Below are positions 1-7,135 of a stretch of DNA of 9,023 bases, in pieces. Position 1 is the first letter of the stretch; each line of letters starts with the position of its first letter. This DNA comes from Candidatus Agrococcus pullicola (lineage in GTDB: Bacteria; Actinomycetota; Actinomycetes; Actinomycetales; Microbacteriaceae), in assembly GCA_019115685.1 (NCBI GenBank), contig DXDC01000081.1, positions 1 through 9,023 of the forward strand, read 5' to 3'. Position numbers and translations under genes: made by a program. The notes below the pieces were generated by a model. It saw only the letters and a list, made by a program, of their open reading frames with translations. It was not told where the DNA came from and ran no database searches.

Positions 1-505
1 TGTCGGTCCAGACCCGGCCGGGAAGATCGGTTCCCGCCGCATCCTGTACTGCTATTTCGAACGTGAAACGGCTCGTCGACGCCGGACGGATGTACGTGCC
101 TTCTTCGATGTTCGTCAGCGGAATCTCTTCGATGATCCAGACTCCCGCTGGGCCGCTCAGGTCCTCTTCGGAGCACGAGGTGCCCGAGCCGCTGCCGGCC
201 GAGATGACGCAGTCCATATGCACATTGCCCTCGGGGTCGGTGACGATGAACTGCACGTCGGACCCCGATGCGCTGTGGTTATGGCTCTTGACGAAGCTGA
301 CGTCGAGCGTCTCGCCTGCGGCCACGTAGGCGAAGAACGTGTTCCCGCCGACCGTGACACTGGTCGAAGGGCTCGTAGTCGCCGCCACAGGAGTCGGAGC
401 GATCGAAGTCAGTACCGCAACCATGCTCGCGAGGAATGCGAACACGAGCATCGCAGCCGCGGGCTTTCGGGCACTGGTGGCGAGGGAACCGGCGCCGCGG
501 CGCAT
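1..505 (-). CDS. Secreted protein of unknown function, N-terminal part (runs off window)
   Basis: An open frame with no stop runs from an ATG at 503-505 to the window edge, giving 168 codons of a longer protein. The N-terminus is a classical signal peptide: arginines at residues 2-3, Arg13-Lys14, a hydrophobic core at about residues 18-36, and a likely cleavage site after Val-Ala-Ala near residue 42. The mature part is Thr/Ser/Gly-rich and beta-type, with strands such as VTVGGNTFFAYVAAGETLDV and two cysteines (99 and 111) that could form a disulfide outside the cell. No catalytic motif is visible. It reads like the first extracellular domain of a surface or wall-associated protein, but the C-terminal anchor, if any, lies outside the window. 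The start has only a weak ribosome site (CGGGG directly before the ATG); a stronger purine run (GGAGGGG) near 551-565 has no start codon after it. Secretion is well supported; function is unknown. Confidence 0.75.
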   Translation of the reverse strand, partial: MRRGAGSLATSARKPAAAMLVFAFLASMVAVLTSIAPTPVAATTSPSTSVTVGGNTFFAYVAAGETLDVSFVKSHNHSASGSDVQFIVTDPEGNVHMDCVISAGSGSGTSCSEEDLSGPAGVWIIEEIPLTNIEEGTYIRPASTSRFTFEIAVQDAAGTDLPGRVWTD

Positions 506-635
506 CCCCGAGTTGAACGAAAAGAAGTTCAGGAGACGTCCGGAGCGCTTTCCCCTCCCCTCTGGACTGTGAGATTCCGGGCGATATTGCGACCCAGGTG
601 GATGCTTCAAGACTGCTTCCCCGTTCTTTCGTGTG

Positions 636-651
636 AGCCGCGAAAGCGGCT
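636..651. repeat. Small hairpin with GAAA tetraloop
   Basis: AGCCGC and GCGGCT pair perfectly around GAAA, a GNRA-type tetraloop when read on the plus strand. No T-tract follows on either strand, so it does not look like a simple intrinsic terminator. It lies in the divergent spacer, 131 bases before the leftward gene and 227 bases before the rightward one. Its role is unknown and it could be chance in GC-rich DNA. Confidence 0.35.
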
Positions 652-737
652 GCAAGCGGTACAAGGTGGTCCTACGGCCAGCGGGGAGTCATCTACGGGG
701 ACGCGCCGTCGATGGCTTTCGGGTTCCAGATGTAAGT

Positions 738-760
738 TTCATCGGCTAGGTTCCGATGAA
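738..760. promoter_or_regulatory. Perfect 8-bp inverted repeat, operator candidate
   Basis: The half-sites TTCATCGG and CCGATGAA are exact reverse complements separated by 7 bases. The spacer includes TAGGTT (747-752), which could serve as a -10 element toward the membrane-protein gene starting at 878, although no good -35 is visible. The size and symmetry fit a binding site for a dimeric transcription factor; as RNA it would also form an 8-bp hairpin. It sits in the shared upstream region of two divergent genes, so it could control either. No regulator for it is encoded next to it in this window. Confidence 0.45.
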
Positions 761-761
761 G

Positions 762-779
762 AATCGAATTCGCTCGATT
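762..779. repeat. Second inverted repeat next to the 738-760 palindrome
   Basis: AATCGA and TCGATT pair perfectly around a 6-base spacer. The element begins two bases after the 738-760 palindrome, so the two together form a compact 42-base block of dyad symmetry. The AT-containing sequence stands out from its GC-rich surroundings. It could be a second regulatory half of the same site or a coincidental hairpin. Confidence 0.3.
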
Positions 780-877
780 TGGTCCGCGAGTTGGTCCTCC
801 GCGATCCGTTGACGTCTCCGAGCGGATCACCCTCGTGGGCGATGTCAAGCAGACGAGGCGATGCGAGAGTGGATTGC

Positions 878-1345
878 ATGGCACGACCTCGAGATGCTTC
901 CCGCAGCGTCCTTGCTGTAGCCGCTGCGGCGCTCGCGCTGCCGTACGCCGTCGGCAAAGTCCTGTACGCGCTCGAGGGCAGACTCGGCATCCATTGCGGT
1001 CCGCTCGTGACGGATGCCGATCTGGCTCGCTACGAAAGCCTCACGCAGATCGCGGCCGCGCAGTGGGCGAATGCGATCGTCGGATTGTGCATCGGGGCGC
1101 TCACGCTACTGCCGATGCTGCCCAGAACCCGACGGTGGAACCGATGGCTGCTCTCGCTTCCTCTGCTGCTGATCGGCATCGGGCTGGTCGCCGCCGGCTG
1201 CACCATGATCGTGCAGGGCGCGCTAACCGAATCCGAAGGTCAGCTGTTCGGCGCCTACTCGGCGGTCTGGGGCGCTCTTGTCTCCGCGCTCTCCTGCACG
1301 ATCATCTGGTCGCAACGCAGAACAGACCGCGAACTCAGCGATTGA
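878..1345 (+). CDS. Small four-helix integral membrane protein, unknown function
   Basis: It encodes 155 residues with four predicted membrane segments at about residues 10-30, 62-80, 90-113 and 123-144. A loop of about 30 residues (Glu33-Ile58, including Cys40) lies between helices 1 and 2, and the tail ends in an Arg/Asp/Glu-rich stretch. Both termini would lie on the same side, probably the cytoplasm, since the N-terminus (MARPRD) and the helix 2-3 loop (PRTRRWNR) are positively charged. The ATG at 878 was chosen because GAGAG lies eight bases upstream and the protein then begins directly before helix 1. The frame stays open much further upstream, and an in-frame ATG at 842 is an alternative. 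The last 11 bases overlap the end of nadS on the other strand. I do not recognise the family; a membrane protein is the only firm statement. Confidence 0.7.
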   Translation: MARPRDASRSVLAVAAAALALPYAVGKVLYALEGRLGIHCGPLVTDADLARYESLTQIAAAQWANAIVGLCIGALTLLPMLPRTRRWNRWLLSLPLLLIGIGLVAAGCTMIVQGALTESEGQLFGAYSAVWGALVSALSCTIIWSQRRTDRELSD

Positions 1346-2507
1346 TCTCTTGCGCGAGCACGTTGGCGATTCGAGTGATGTCGTCATGACCGAGCGGTTC
1401 CGCGAGTGTGAAGCGCAGCGCCGTCTGCGCCAGTTCACCGCTCATCCCCATGGCGAGCAGCGTCGGCGACGGCTCGTCGCGGCCTGCGGCGCACGCCGAC
1501 CCCGACGAGGTTTGAAATCCGGCGGCATCGAGCGCGACGAGCAGCGACTCGCCGCTGACTCCTTCGAACACGAACGATGCGTGACCGGGCAACCGCTCCT
1601 CCGAGTGCCCCGTCAGCCTCGCTCTCGGAATCTCGGAGACCACTCGCCGCACCAGGGCATCCCTGCTCCGCATCAGCGCAAGCGCCCGCGTACCGACATT
1701 CGCGGTTGTCGCTTCGACCGCGGCCGCGAACCCCGCGATCGCGAGCAGATTCTCGGTGCCCGAGCGGGCACCGCGTTCCTGACCTCCCCCGTGCAGCACA
1801 GGCTCGAGAAGGAGGTGCCGGCGCACGAGCAGAGCTCCCGCACCGTGCGGCCCGCCGAACTTGTGGGATGCGACGGTGATGGCATCCACCGCTGTGCCCG
1901 GCCACCCATCATCGCCGAACGAGAGCGGCAGTGACGCTGCCGCCTGGACAGCGTCGGTGTGCATCCGAACACCGTGAGCGCGCACCGCGTCCGCAATCGC
2001 AGCGATAGGCTGCACCGTGCCGATCTCGGCATTTGCCGAGCCGACGCTGACGAGAGTTGTGTCGTCGCGCACGGCATTCGCCACGGATCGCGCGTCGATA
2101 CGACCGTTACCGTCTACTGCGAGTTCAGTCACCTCGAAGCCGTGCGTGCGCTCGAGGAATCTGCAGCTCTCGAGCACGGAAGGGTGCTCGATGGCGCTTG
2201 TGACGATGTGCTTCCCACGCGGCTCGGCCAGCGCCAAACCCAGGATCGCGAGATTATTCGCCTCGGTACCTCCTGAGGTGAAGACGACTTCGTCCTCTGT
2301 CGCTCCGAGCGATTGCGCAAGGGTTGACCGCGCCGCCTCCAGCCGTTGCCTGGCGGCGTGACCTGCTGAGTGGACGCTGGAGGGGTTGCCGAATCGCGCA
2401 TCCAGTACGCCGAGCATCGCCTCGCGCGCCTCCTGCCGCAGCGGTGCGGTGGCTGCGGCATCCAGGTATCCGTCCCGAACGGTTGCCTCCTGGGCTCCGT
2501 TACTCAT
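1335..2507 (-). CDS. nadS: Cysteine desulfurase (NadS, NifS/IscS family)
   Basis: A 390-residue PLP enzyme of the class V aminotransferase fold, the usual length for NifS/IscS desulfurases. It takes sulfur from L-cysteine as a protein persulfide and releases alanine. Visible landmarks in order: His108 in EHPSV (stacks on PLP), Asp185 in HTDAVQ (contacts the pyridine nitrogen), Lys216 in SHKFGGPHGAG (Schiff base), RSGTEN at about 248-253, and the catalytic cysteine Cys339 in SSGSACAAG. The family motif NNE-IG reads NAE-IG here (Ala160). It is last in the operon and its ATG overlaps the nadC stop by 8 nt, with AGAGGG just upstream. Desulfurases next to nad genes are known as NadS and are thought to build the NadA [4Fe-4S] cluster; that role is inferred here from context. 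The activity class is very secure, the dedicated partner less so. Confidence 0.93.
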   Translation of the reverse strand: MSNGAQEATVRDGYLDAAATAPLRQEAREAMLGVLDARFGNPSSVHSAGHAARQRLEAARSTLAQSLGATEDEVVFTSGGTEANNLAILGLALAEPRGKHIVTSAIEHPSVLESCRFLERTHGFEVTELAVDGNGRIDARSVANAVRDDTTLVSVGSANAEIGTVQPIAAIADAVRAHGVRMHTDAVQAAASLPLSFGDDGWPGTAVDAITVASHKFGGPHGAGALLVRRHLLLEPVLHGGGQERGARSGTENLLAIAGFAAAVEATTANVGTRALALMRSRDALVRRVVSEIPRARLTGHSEERLPGHASFVFEGVSGESLLVALDAAGFQTSSGSACAAGRDEPSPTLLAMGMSGELAQTALRFTLAEPLGHDDITRIANVLAQEINR

Positions 2508-3360
2508 GGCCCTCTACCGCGTCCAGCCCGAGATCGAGTGCGCGAGCACCGTGCGTGAGCTGCCCGACGGAGATGACGTCGACGCCGGTCGCCGCGATGT
2601 CTCGGACCGTGGAAAGGTCAACGCCACCGCTCGCCTCGCACACCGCTCTCCCGTCCACCAGCTGCACAGCAGCCTTCAGGTCTGCGAGCTCGAAGTTGTC
2701 CAGCAATATCCCCGTGACGTTCGCGCTTGCTACCGCTTCGACCTGGTCGAGACGGTCGACCTCCACGATGATCGCCGTCGTGTGGCCGACTCGCTGTCGC
2801 AGTGTGCGCAGCGCTGCGGTCGTCGTCTCATCGTCGACAGCGCCGAGCGCAGCCAGATGATTGTCTTTCACCATGACGGCGTCGGAGAGGCTGAATCGAT
2901 GATTCGTACCTCCGCCCGCCCGCACCGCGTGCTTCTCGAACACGCGAAGTCCGGGTGTCGTCTTCCTGGTATCGGCGATGCGCGCACCGCTGCCGCTCAC
3001 GGCACTGACGAACCGCGCGGTCAAGGTCGCGATACCGCTCAGCCGCTGACTGAAATTCAGTGCGACGCGCTCCGCTGTCAGGATGCTGCGAGCGGGGCCC
3101 GCGATCTCGGCGAGGACATCGCCGGCCCCGAACCGAGCACCTTCCTCCGTGAGCGCATGCACCTCGATGCGGGGGTCGGTCTGCCTGAATGCCTCCCGCA
3201 CGATCGGTCCTCCCGCGAAGACTCCCCGCTCACGGGCAACCAGTCGCGTCTCCAATCGTGCGGCCGCGGGAATCACGAGCTCTGCCGTGACGTCACCCCA
3301 CGGCGCGTCCTCGGTCAACGCCCGGCGAACTGCGTCTTCAACGAATCGCGTGGTCAGCAT
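2500..3360 (-). CDS. nadC: Quinolinate phosphoribosyltransferase (decarboxylating)
   Basis: A 286-residue cytosolic enzyme, normal length for NadC, which converts quinolinate and PRPP to nicotinate mononucleotide, CO2 and pyrophosphate. Family motifs appear in order: EDAPWGDVTAE (17-27), ERVALNFSQRLSGIAT (97-112), the substrate-binding ADTRKTTPGLR (129-139), EKHAVRAGGGTNHR (142-155), KDNH (165-168), EVD at 200-202, LLDNF (219-223), EASGGV (242-247) and the phosphate-binding end of the barrel at about 261-270 (DVISVGQLTH). The ATG is preceded by AGGAAGAGGA with about eight bases of spacing, a strong ribosome site inside the nadB coding end. The gene overlaps nadB by 23 nt upstream and nadS by 8 nt (ATGAGTAA) downstream. 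Nothing unusual is seen in the active-site residues. Confidence 0.97.
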   Translation of the reverse strand: MLTTRFVEDAVRRALTEDAPWGDVTAELVIPAAARLETRLVARERGVFAGGPIVREAFRQTDPRIEVHALTEEGARFGAGDVLAEIAGPARSILTAERVALNFSQRLSGIATLTARFVSAVSGSGARIADTRKTTPGLRVFEKHAVRAGGGTNHRFSLSDAVMVKDNHLAALGAVDDETTTAALRTLRQRVGHTTAIIVEVDRLDQVEAVASANVTGILLDNFELADLKAAVQLVDGRAVCEASGGVDLSTVRDIAATGVDVISVGQLTHGARALDLGLDAVEGHE

Positions 3361-5002
3361 GTGTCGATTCCTCTTCCTCAGCGCTGAGCCGTCCCTGCTC
3401 TGTCTCTGACGTCCGGGAGTCCGATCGGCTCGCGGTGATCATGCGGATCCCTTGCCTGCGCTCCAGCGCGGCGTCGATCGACGGAAAGTCGGTTCGAGTG
3501 TGCGCGCCGCGCGACTCGGTCCGCGCATCCGCGAGCGCTGTCATGAGGGCACCGAGCTGGGCGCGTGAGTCTTGTGCGTGGGCGGCGAAGATTTCAGCGG
3601 CTTCCTGCAGCCCCGCTCGGTCACGTTCAATACCAAGCCCGCTGTCGAACGCCGCTCGCACCGGATCCGAAAGCGCAGCGGTGCTGACCGCTCGCGCACG
3701 GGCTCGACCCGGGTTCACGTCGATGTCGAATGCGTCGCGGGCCAGCGTTTGCATAGCTGAGCCTCGATGCTCCCACGCTCCTTCGAACTTCGCCGCCGCA
3801 CGTCCGGCAGCAAGGCCGAAGACGAGGCACTCGAGCAGCGAGTTCGATGCGAGGCGGTTCGCGCCGTGCACGCCCGTCGAGGCGGCTTCGCCGACCGCGA
3901 AGAGCCCGGGCACGCTGCTGCGTCCGTCGAGGTCGGTCGCAATGCCGCCCATCGCGTAGTGCGCTGCAGGTGCGACGGGAACGGGTTCGCGCGCCCAGTC
4001 GAAGCCTGCGGCGCTGACCGCCTCGGAGATTCGTGGGAAGCGTCGAGCGAGCGTTCCGGGGCCACCTTGCCGCTCGATAGCTGTTGCGTCGAGTAGCACT
4101 GACGATTCGCCTCGCTCTCGCATGACGCCGTGCATTCCACGTGCAACCACATCCCTTGGAGCGAGTTCCGCGGCGGGGTGCCGCTCGAGCATGAACCGTC
4201 TGCCGGTGTCGTCCAGCAACGTCGCACCGGCTCCGCGAACCGCTTCCGAGACGAGAAAGCTCGGCCGTCCGTTTGCTGCTAGGGCGGTGGGATGGAACTG
4301 CACGAACTCGAGATCCGCGAGTAGCGCGCCGATGCGTGCTGCGAGCATGAGTCCGTCGCCCGTTGCCGACCTTGCATTGCTGGTTGCGGAGAAGAGCCCC
4401 GCGTAGCCGCCGGTCGCGAGGACTACCGCGTCGGCGCTGCGCGTATGCAGCGTGCCCTCTGCGCCGTGCTCTCGCAGGATCGCTCCCGTCACGGCTCCTC
4501 CGTCCCGTAGCAGCTCCACCGCAGTGAGTTCCTCGCTCAGCTGTATGCGGCCGGCCTTCGCAGCACCTGTGATGCGTGAGAGCAGAAAGTCGTGCAGTGC
4601 CGCACCGCTGCGGTCCCCACCGGCGTGCACGATGCGCGGGATGCTGTGCGCACCTTCGAGTCCGAATGCGGGTCGGCCGTTCGGTTCACGATCAATGCTG
4701 AAGCCCGCTTCTATGAGCCGCGTGACCTCGCGGGCGCCGAGTTTCGCGAGCTCGGCTGCCGCTGCTTCATCGACGAGTCCCGCCCCGGCGCCGAGCGTAT
4801 CCGCAGCGTGCTGTTCAGGAGAATCGTACGTGCCGATCGCAGCGGCGATGCCTCCTTGCGCAAGCGCGCTGTTGCCGTTCATGCACTGCTCTGCGGCTGC
4901 GGATAGGCGTTCTCGGGCAACGAGCTCGACATCTGCTCCCGCATCGAGTGCCGCGAGCGCACAGGCGAGGCCGGCTGTTCCCGATCCGATGATCAGGATC
5001 AC
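3338..5002 (-). CDS. nadB: L-aspartate oxidase
   Basis: A 554-residue FAD flavoprotein of the succinate dehydrogenase/fumarate reductase family that oxidises L-aspartate to iminoaspartate for quinolinate synthase. Landmarks: the dinucleotide-binding GSGTAGLA (6-13), NSALAQGGIAAA (44-55), LEGAHS with Glu116, HAGGDRSG (126-133), QFHPTAL with His237, EAVRGAGA (253-260), APRDVV with Arg283, HYAMGG with His348, the FAD-binding VGEAASTGVHGANRLASNSL (370-389), and the C-terminal RGAHTRTDFP (498-507). Glu, His, Arg and His occupy the catalytic positions described for E. coli NadB. The start is GTG in a GTGA overlap with the nadA stop, with no ribosome site of its own, so it is probably translationally coupled. 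The tail after RGAHTRTDFP is about 47 residues, ending in a charged, probably disordered stretch that overlaps nadC. Confidence 0.97.
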   Translation of the reverse strand: MILIIGSGTAGLACALAALDAGADVELVARERLSAAAEQCMNGNSALAQGGIAAAIGTYDSPEQHAADTLGAGAGLVDEAAAAELAKLGAREVTRLIEAGFSIDREPNGRPAFGLEGAHSIPRIVHAGGDRSGAALHDFLLSRITGAAKAGRIQLSEELTAVELLRDGGAVTGAILREHGAEGTLHTRSADAVVLATGGYAGLFSATSNARSATGDGLMLAARIGALLADLEFVQFHPTALAANGRPSFLVSEAVRGAGATLLDDTGRRFMLERHPAAELAPRDVVARGMHGVMRERGESSVLLDATAIERQGGPGTLARRFPRISEAVSAAGFDWAREPVPVAPAAHYAMGGIATDLDGRSSVPGLFAVGEAASTGVHGANRLASNSLLECLVFGLAAGRAAAKFEGAWEHRGSAMQTLARDAFDIDVNPGRARARAVSTAALSDPVRAAFDSGLGIERDRAGLQEAAEIFAAHAQDSRAQLGALMTALADARTESRGAHTRTDFPSIDAALERRQGIRMITASRSDSRTSETEQGRLSAEEEESTHADHAIR

Positions 5003-6306
5003 GGGCGCGCTGCCAGCATGCGTTCGAGTGCCACTCGTGAGTCTTCAGCGACCGCGTCCGAGACGGTGATGCGGTTCGGTGTCTCCCCCGCCAGCAGCGA
5101 CTCGAGTGTCCACGCCAGGTAGGCGGGGTGGATTCGGTACATTGTCGAACACGGGCACACGACAGGGTCGAGGCAGAACACCGTGAGATCGGGACGCTCG
5201 GCTTGCAACCTGTTCACGAGATTGATCTCGGTGCCGATCGCGAGCACCGTGCCCGGCTCTGCCGCCTCGATCTCACGCCGGATGAACTCGGTCGAACCGC
5301 TCCCGTCCGCCGCCTCGACAACCGCGGCTGGGCATTCTGGGTGCACGATTACGCGAACGCCAGGGTATTCGGCTCGTGCTTTTTCAATCTGCGCGACTGT
5401 GAACCGCTTGTGCACCGAGCAGAAGCCGTTCCAGAGGATGACGCGGGAATCACGCAACTGCTCGGGTGTGTTTCCGCCGAGTGGCAGACGCGGGCGCCAC
5501 AACGGCATTTCCTCCTCTGTCACGCCCATCGCCTTCGCCGTGTTCCGACCCAGGTGCTGGTCGGGGAAGAACACGACCCGCTGCCCTCGCTCGAACGCCC
5601 ACTCGAGCACGGTGCGGGCGTTCGAAGAGGTGCAGACAATCCCGCCGTTCCGACCGCAGAACGCCTTGATCGCTGCGGAAGAGTTCATGTAGGTCACCGG
5701 GATGACCGCTTGCTTCTCCTCCGTCGCCTCGTCTGCGAGTACCTCGTTCAGCTGCCGCCAGCAGTCCTCCACCTGTTCGATCGTCGCCATGTCCGCCATG
5801 GAGCAGCCGGCAGCGAGGTTCGGCAGGATGACCGCTTGGTCCCGATCGGAGAGGATGTCGGCCGTCTCCGCCATGAAGTGCACACCGCAGAAGACAAACG
5901 CTTCGGCTTCCGGATGCTCTTTGGCTGCCTGCGCGAGCATGAACGAGTCACCGACGAAGTCGGCGTGCTGCACGACCTCATCGCGCTGATAGAAGTGGCC
6001 GAGGATCCGCACGCGCTCCCCCAGTGCCGCTCGCGCTTCCGTGATCCACCGCGTCAGTTCTGCTTCGCTCGCGTTCGTGTACCGCTCGGGTAGTGCGCCC
6101 TGTCGCGGAGCGTCGCCGGGAATCCGATCTCCGACGGATGCGCCGGGCCCGTATCCGGCTTCGCGGTCGATCGCCCACGGGTCGCGTACGAGCCCGGTGT
6201 CGCAGTTCGAGATCCCGGTCGCGCGCAGTGCGAGTGCGCGCCTGGGGGATGCTGCTTCCTGTTCGGCTTCGGCGGCGCCGCGGATGAGTTCGTGCACGCT
6301 CGTCAC
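4999..6306 (-). CDS. nadA: Quinolinate synthase, [4Fe-4S] enzyme
   Basis: A 435-residue NadA, which condenses iminoaspartate with dihydroxyacetone phosphate to quinolinate. The three cluster cysteines, by alignment of motifs with E. coli NadA, are Cys168 (AAGCSMAD), Cys296 (WNGFCSVH) and Cys386 (CPCSTMY). Substrate-site motifs include GHFYQRDEVVQHADFVGDS (103-121), FCGVHFMAETA (139-149), YMNSSAA (206-212), CTSSNA (225-230), DQHLGRNTAK (249-258), VHPEC (321-325) and the GST around 337-339. Compared with about 350 residues in E. coli it has roughly 80 extra N-terminal residues without family motifs, an extension I associate with actinobacterial NadA. The start is GTG, preceded by a strong AAAGGAG six bases away, and it overlaps the nrtR stop as GTGA. 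Its oxygen-sensitive cluster explains the desulfurase gene at the operon end. Confidence 0.97.
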   Translation of the reverse strand: MTSVHELIRGAAEAEQEAASPRRALALRATGISNCDTGLVRDPWAIDREAGYGPGASVGDRIPGDAPRQGALPERYTNASEAELTRWITEARAALGERVRILGHFYQRDEVVQHADFVGDSFMLAQAAKEHPEAEAFVFCGVHFMAETADILSDRDQAVILPNLAAGCSMADMATIEQVEDCWRQLNEVLADEATEEKQAVIPVTYMNSSAAIKAFCGRNGGIVCTSSNARTVLEWAFERGQRVVFFPDQHLGRNTAKAMGVTEEEMPLWRPRLPLGGNTPEQLRDSRVILWNGFCSVHKRFTVAQIEKARAEYPGVRVIVHPECPAAVVEAADGSGSTEFIRREIEAAEPGTVLAIGTEINLVNRLQAERPDLTVFCLDPVVCPCSTMYRIHPAYLAWTLESLLAGETPNRITVSDAVAEDSRVALERMLAARP

Positions 6307-7070
6307 GGAGTGCTCCTTTGTTCGTGATCTGGGCCCGCTCTGAAGCGGTACAGGCGCGCCGGGCGGAACGGTGTGCCCTTCTGGGTTTCGCCGGTGTCGA
6401 CGAGGTGCCCCTGGGCGAGCACCTGCCGACGGAAGTTCGCCGGGTCAACGCGCTGGCCGAGCACGGCTTCGTGCACCTGCCGCAGCTGACCGAGGGTGAA
6501 GACCTCGCCGAGAAATCGGTAGGCGACGGTCGAGTAGCTCGTCTTGAGCCGCAGGCGCTGCAGCGCGTAGTCGACGATGTCTGCGTGGTCGAACGCCAAT
6601 CGCGGCAGCGAGTCGGCGGAGAACCACGCGACGTTCTGGTCGCTCGAACCGGCTTGCGCGCCCGACTCAGCGTCCTCGTGGGCACTGTAGAGCGCCCAAT
6701 AAGCGATCGTGACAACGCGTTGCGCCTCAGCCGATCGTTCGAGGCCGCCGAAGGAGTACAGCTGCTCGAGATATCCGGGTTCTTGTCCCACCGCGGCGAG
6801 CAGGTTGCGCAGCGCTGTGTCGATGAGCGTCTCATTCCACTCGATCGGACCACCGGGCAACGCCCAGGTGCCTTCGAACGGCGGACGGGTACGACGGACG
6901 AGCGGAATCCAGATCGTCACCGCGTCGCCGTCAGGGTCCTCTACGAACTCGCCGGTGTCGTCACCGACGAATGCTCCGGCCGGCGGGTGCAACGCGAATA
7001 CGACGGTCGATACGGCAACTGCAGGCGGCGCTTGACGGCGCTCACTCGCGCTCATGCGTGAATAGTGCAC
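6303..7070 (-). CDS. nrtR: NrtR/NdnR-type Nudix-related transcriptional regulator of NAD synthesis
   Basis: A 255-residue two-domain protein. Residues about 15-160 form a Nudix-like fold with the core WALPGGPIEWNETL; residues about 175-245 (TSYSTVAYRFLGEVF through GTPFRPARLYRF) match the winged-helix DNA-binding domain typical of the NrtR family. The Nudix box is degenerate: the Gly and first Glu (Gly74, Glu80) remain, but the REXXEE glutamates are replaced by Asn89, Ala92 and Ala93, so hydrolase activity is unlikely. NrtR proteins are repressors released by ADP-ribose or NAD-related ligands, and relatives in corynebacteria (NdnR) and mycobacteria sit beside nad biosynthesis genes, as here. 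The GTG at 7068-7070 was chosen because GGTGA, complementary to the 16S end, lies four bases upstream; an ATG at 7053-7055 is the alternative. The stop overlaps nadA by 4 nt. Autoregulation is likely. Confidence 0.92.
   Translation of the reverse strand: MHYSRMSASERRQAPPAVAVSTVVFALHPPAGAFVGDDTGEFVEDPDGDAVTIWIPLVRRTRPPFEGTWALPGGPIEWNETLIDTALRNLLAAVGQEPGYLEQLYSFGGLERSAEAQRVVTIAYWALYSAHEDAESGAQAGSSDQNVAWFSADSLPRLAFDHADIVDYALQRLRLKTSYSTVAYRFLGEVFTLGQLRQVHEAVLGQRVDPANFRRQVLAQGHLVDTGETQKGTPFRPARLYRFRAGPDHEQRSTP
6313..6319 (-). promoter_or_regulatory. Ribosome binding site of nadA
   Basis: On the minus strand AAAGGAG lies six bases before the GTG at 6304-6306. It is the best ribosome site in the operon, and it fixes the GTG as the nadA start even though it lies inside the end of nrtR. 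It suggests nadA translation does not rely only on coupling. Confidence 0.75.
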
Positions 7071-7072
7071 GC
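7056..7072. repeat. Inverted repeat over the nrtR start codon
   Basis: GCGTG and CACGC pair perfectly around seven bases, and the element covers the proposed GTG start of nrtR (7068-7070). In the transcript it could form a small hairpin that partly hides this start while leaving the alternative ATG at 7055 just outside. The stem is only five pairs, so it may be chance. Confidence 0.25.
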
Positions 7073-7135
7073 TCTCACCGCCGCTCTTCTGCTCGCTGCA
7101 GCCTCTGTACGGTCCAGATACTGCCGATGCACCTG

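Larger units (their letters stand above)
506..877. other. Divergent non-coding spacer
   Basis: This 372-base spacer separates the divergently transcribed secreted-protein gene (leftward) and membrane-protein gene (rightward). Open frames crossing it are unbroken only because of high GC and have no recognisable protein character. It contains three inverted repeats, listed separately (636-651, 738-760, 762-779), and a short tandem-like repetition of TTGGTCC near 780-796. TTGACG at 809-814 resembles a -35 box, but no convincing -10 follows at the usual spacing. I cannot place a promoter for either gene with confidence. Confidence 0.5.

Noticed and set aside
809..837. TTGACG as a -35 box for the membrane-protein gene
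   Set aside because: At 16-18 base spacing only CTCGTG-like sequence follows, with no acceptable -10.
218..877. The long plus-strand frame upstream of the membrane-protein gene
   Set aside because: Its first 220 codons run antisense to the secreted-protein gene and through the spacer, are Arg/Ser-rich and lack family features. Only the part from 878 has real protein character.
1278..6343. Many long plus-strand frames opposite the nad operon
   Set aside because: They are mirror frames of conserved enzymes in GC-rich DNA, rich in Arg, Ala, Ser and Pro, with no motifs.
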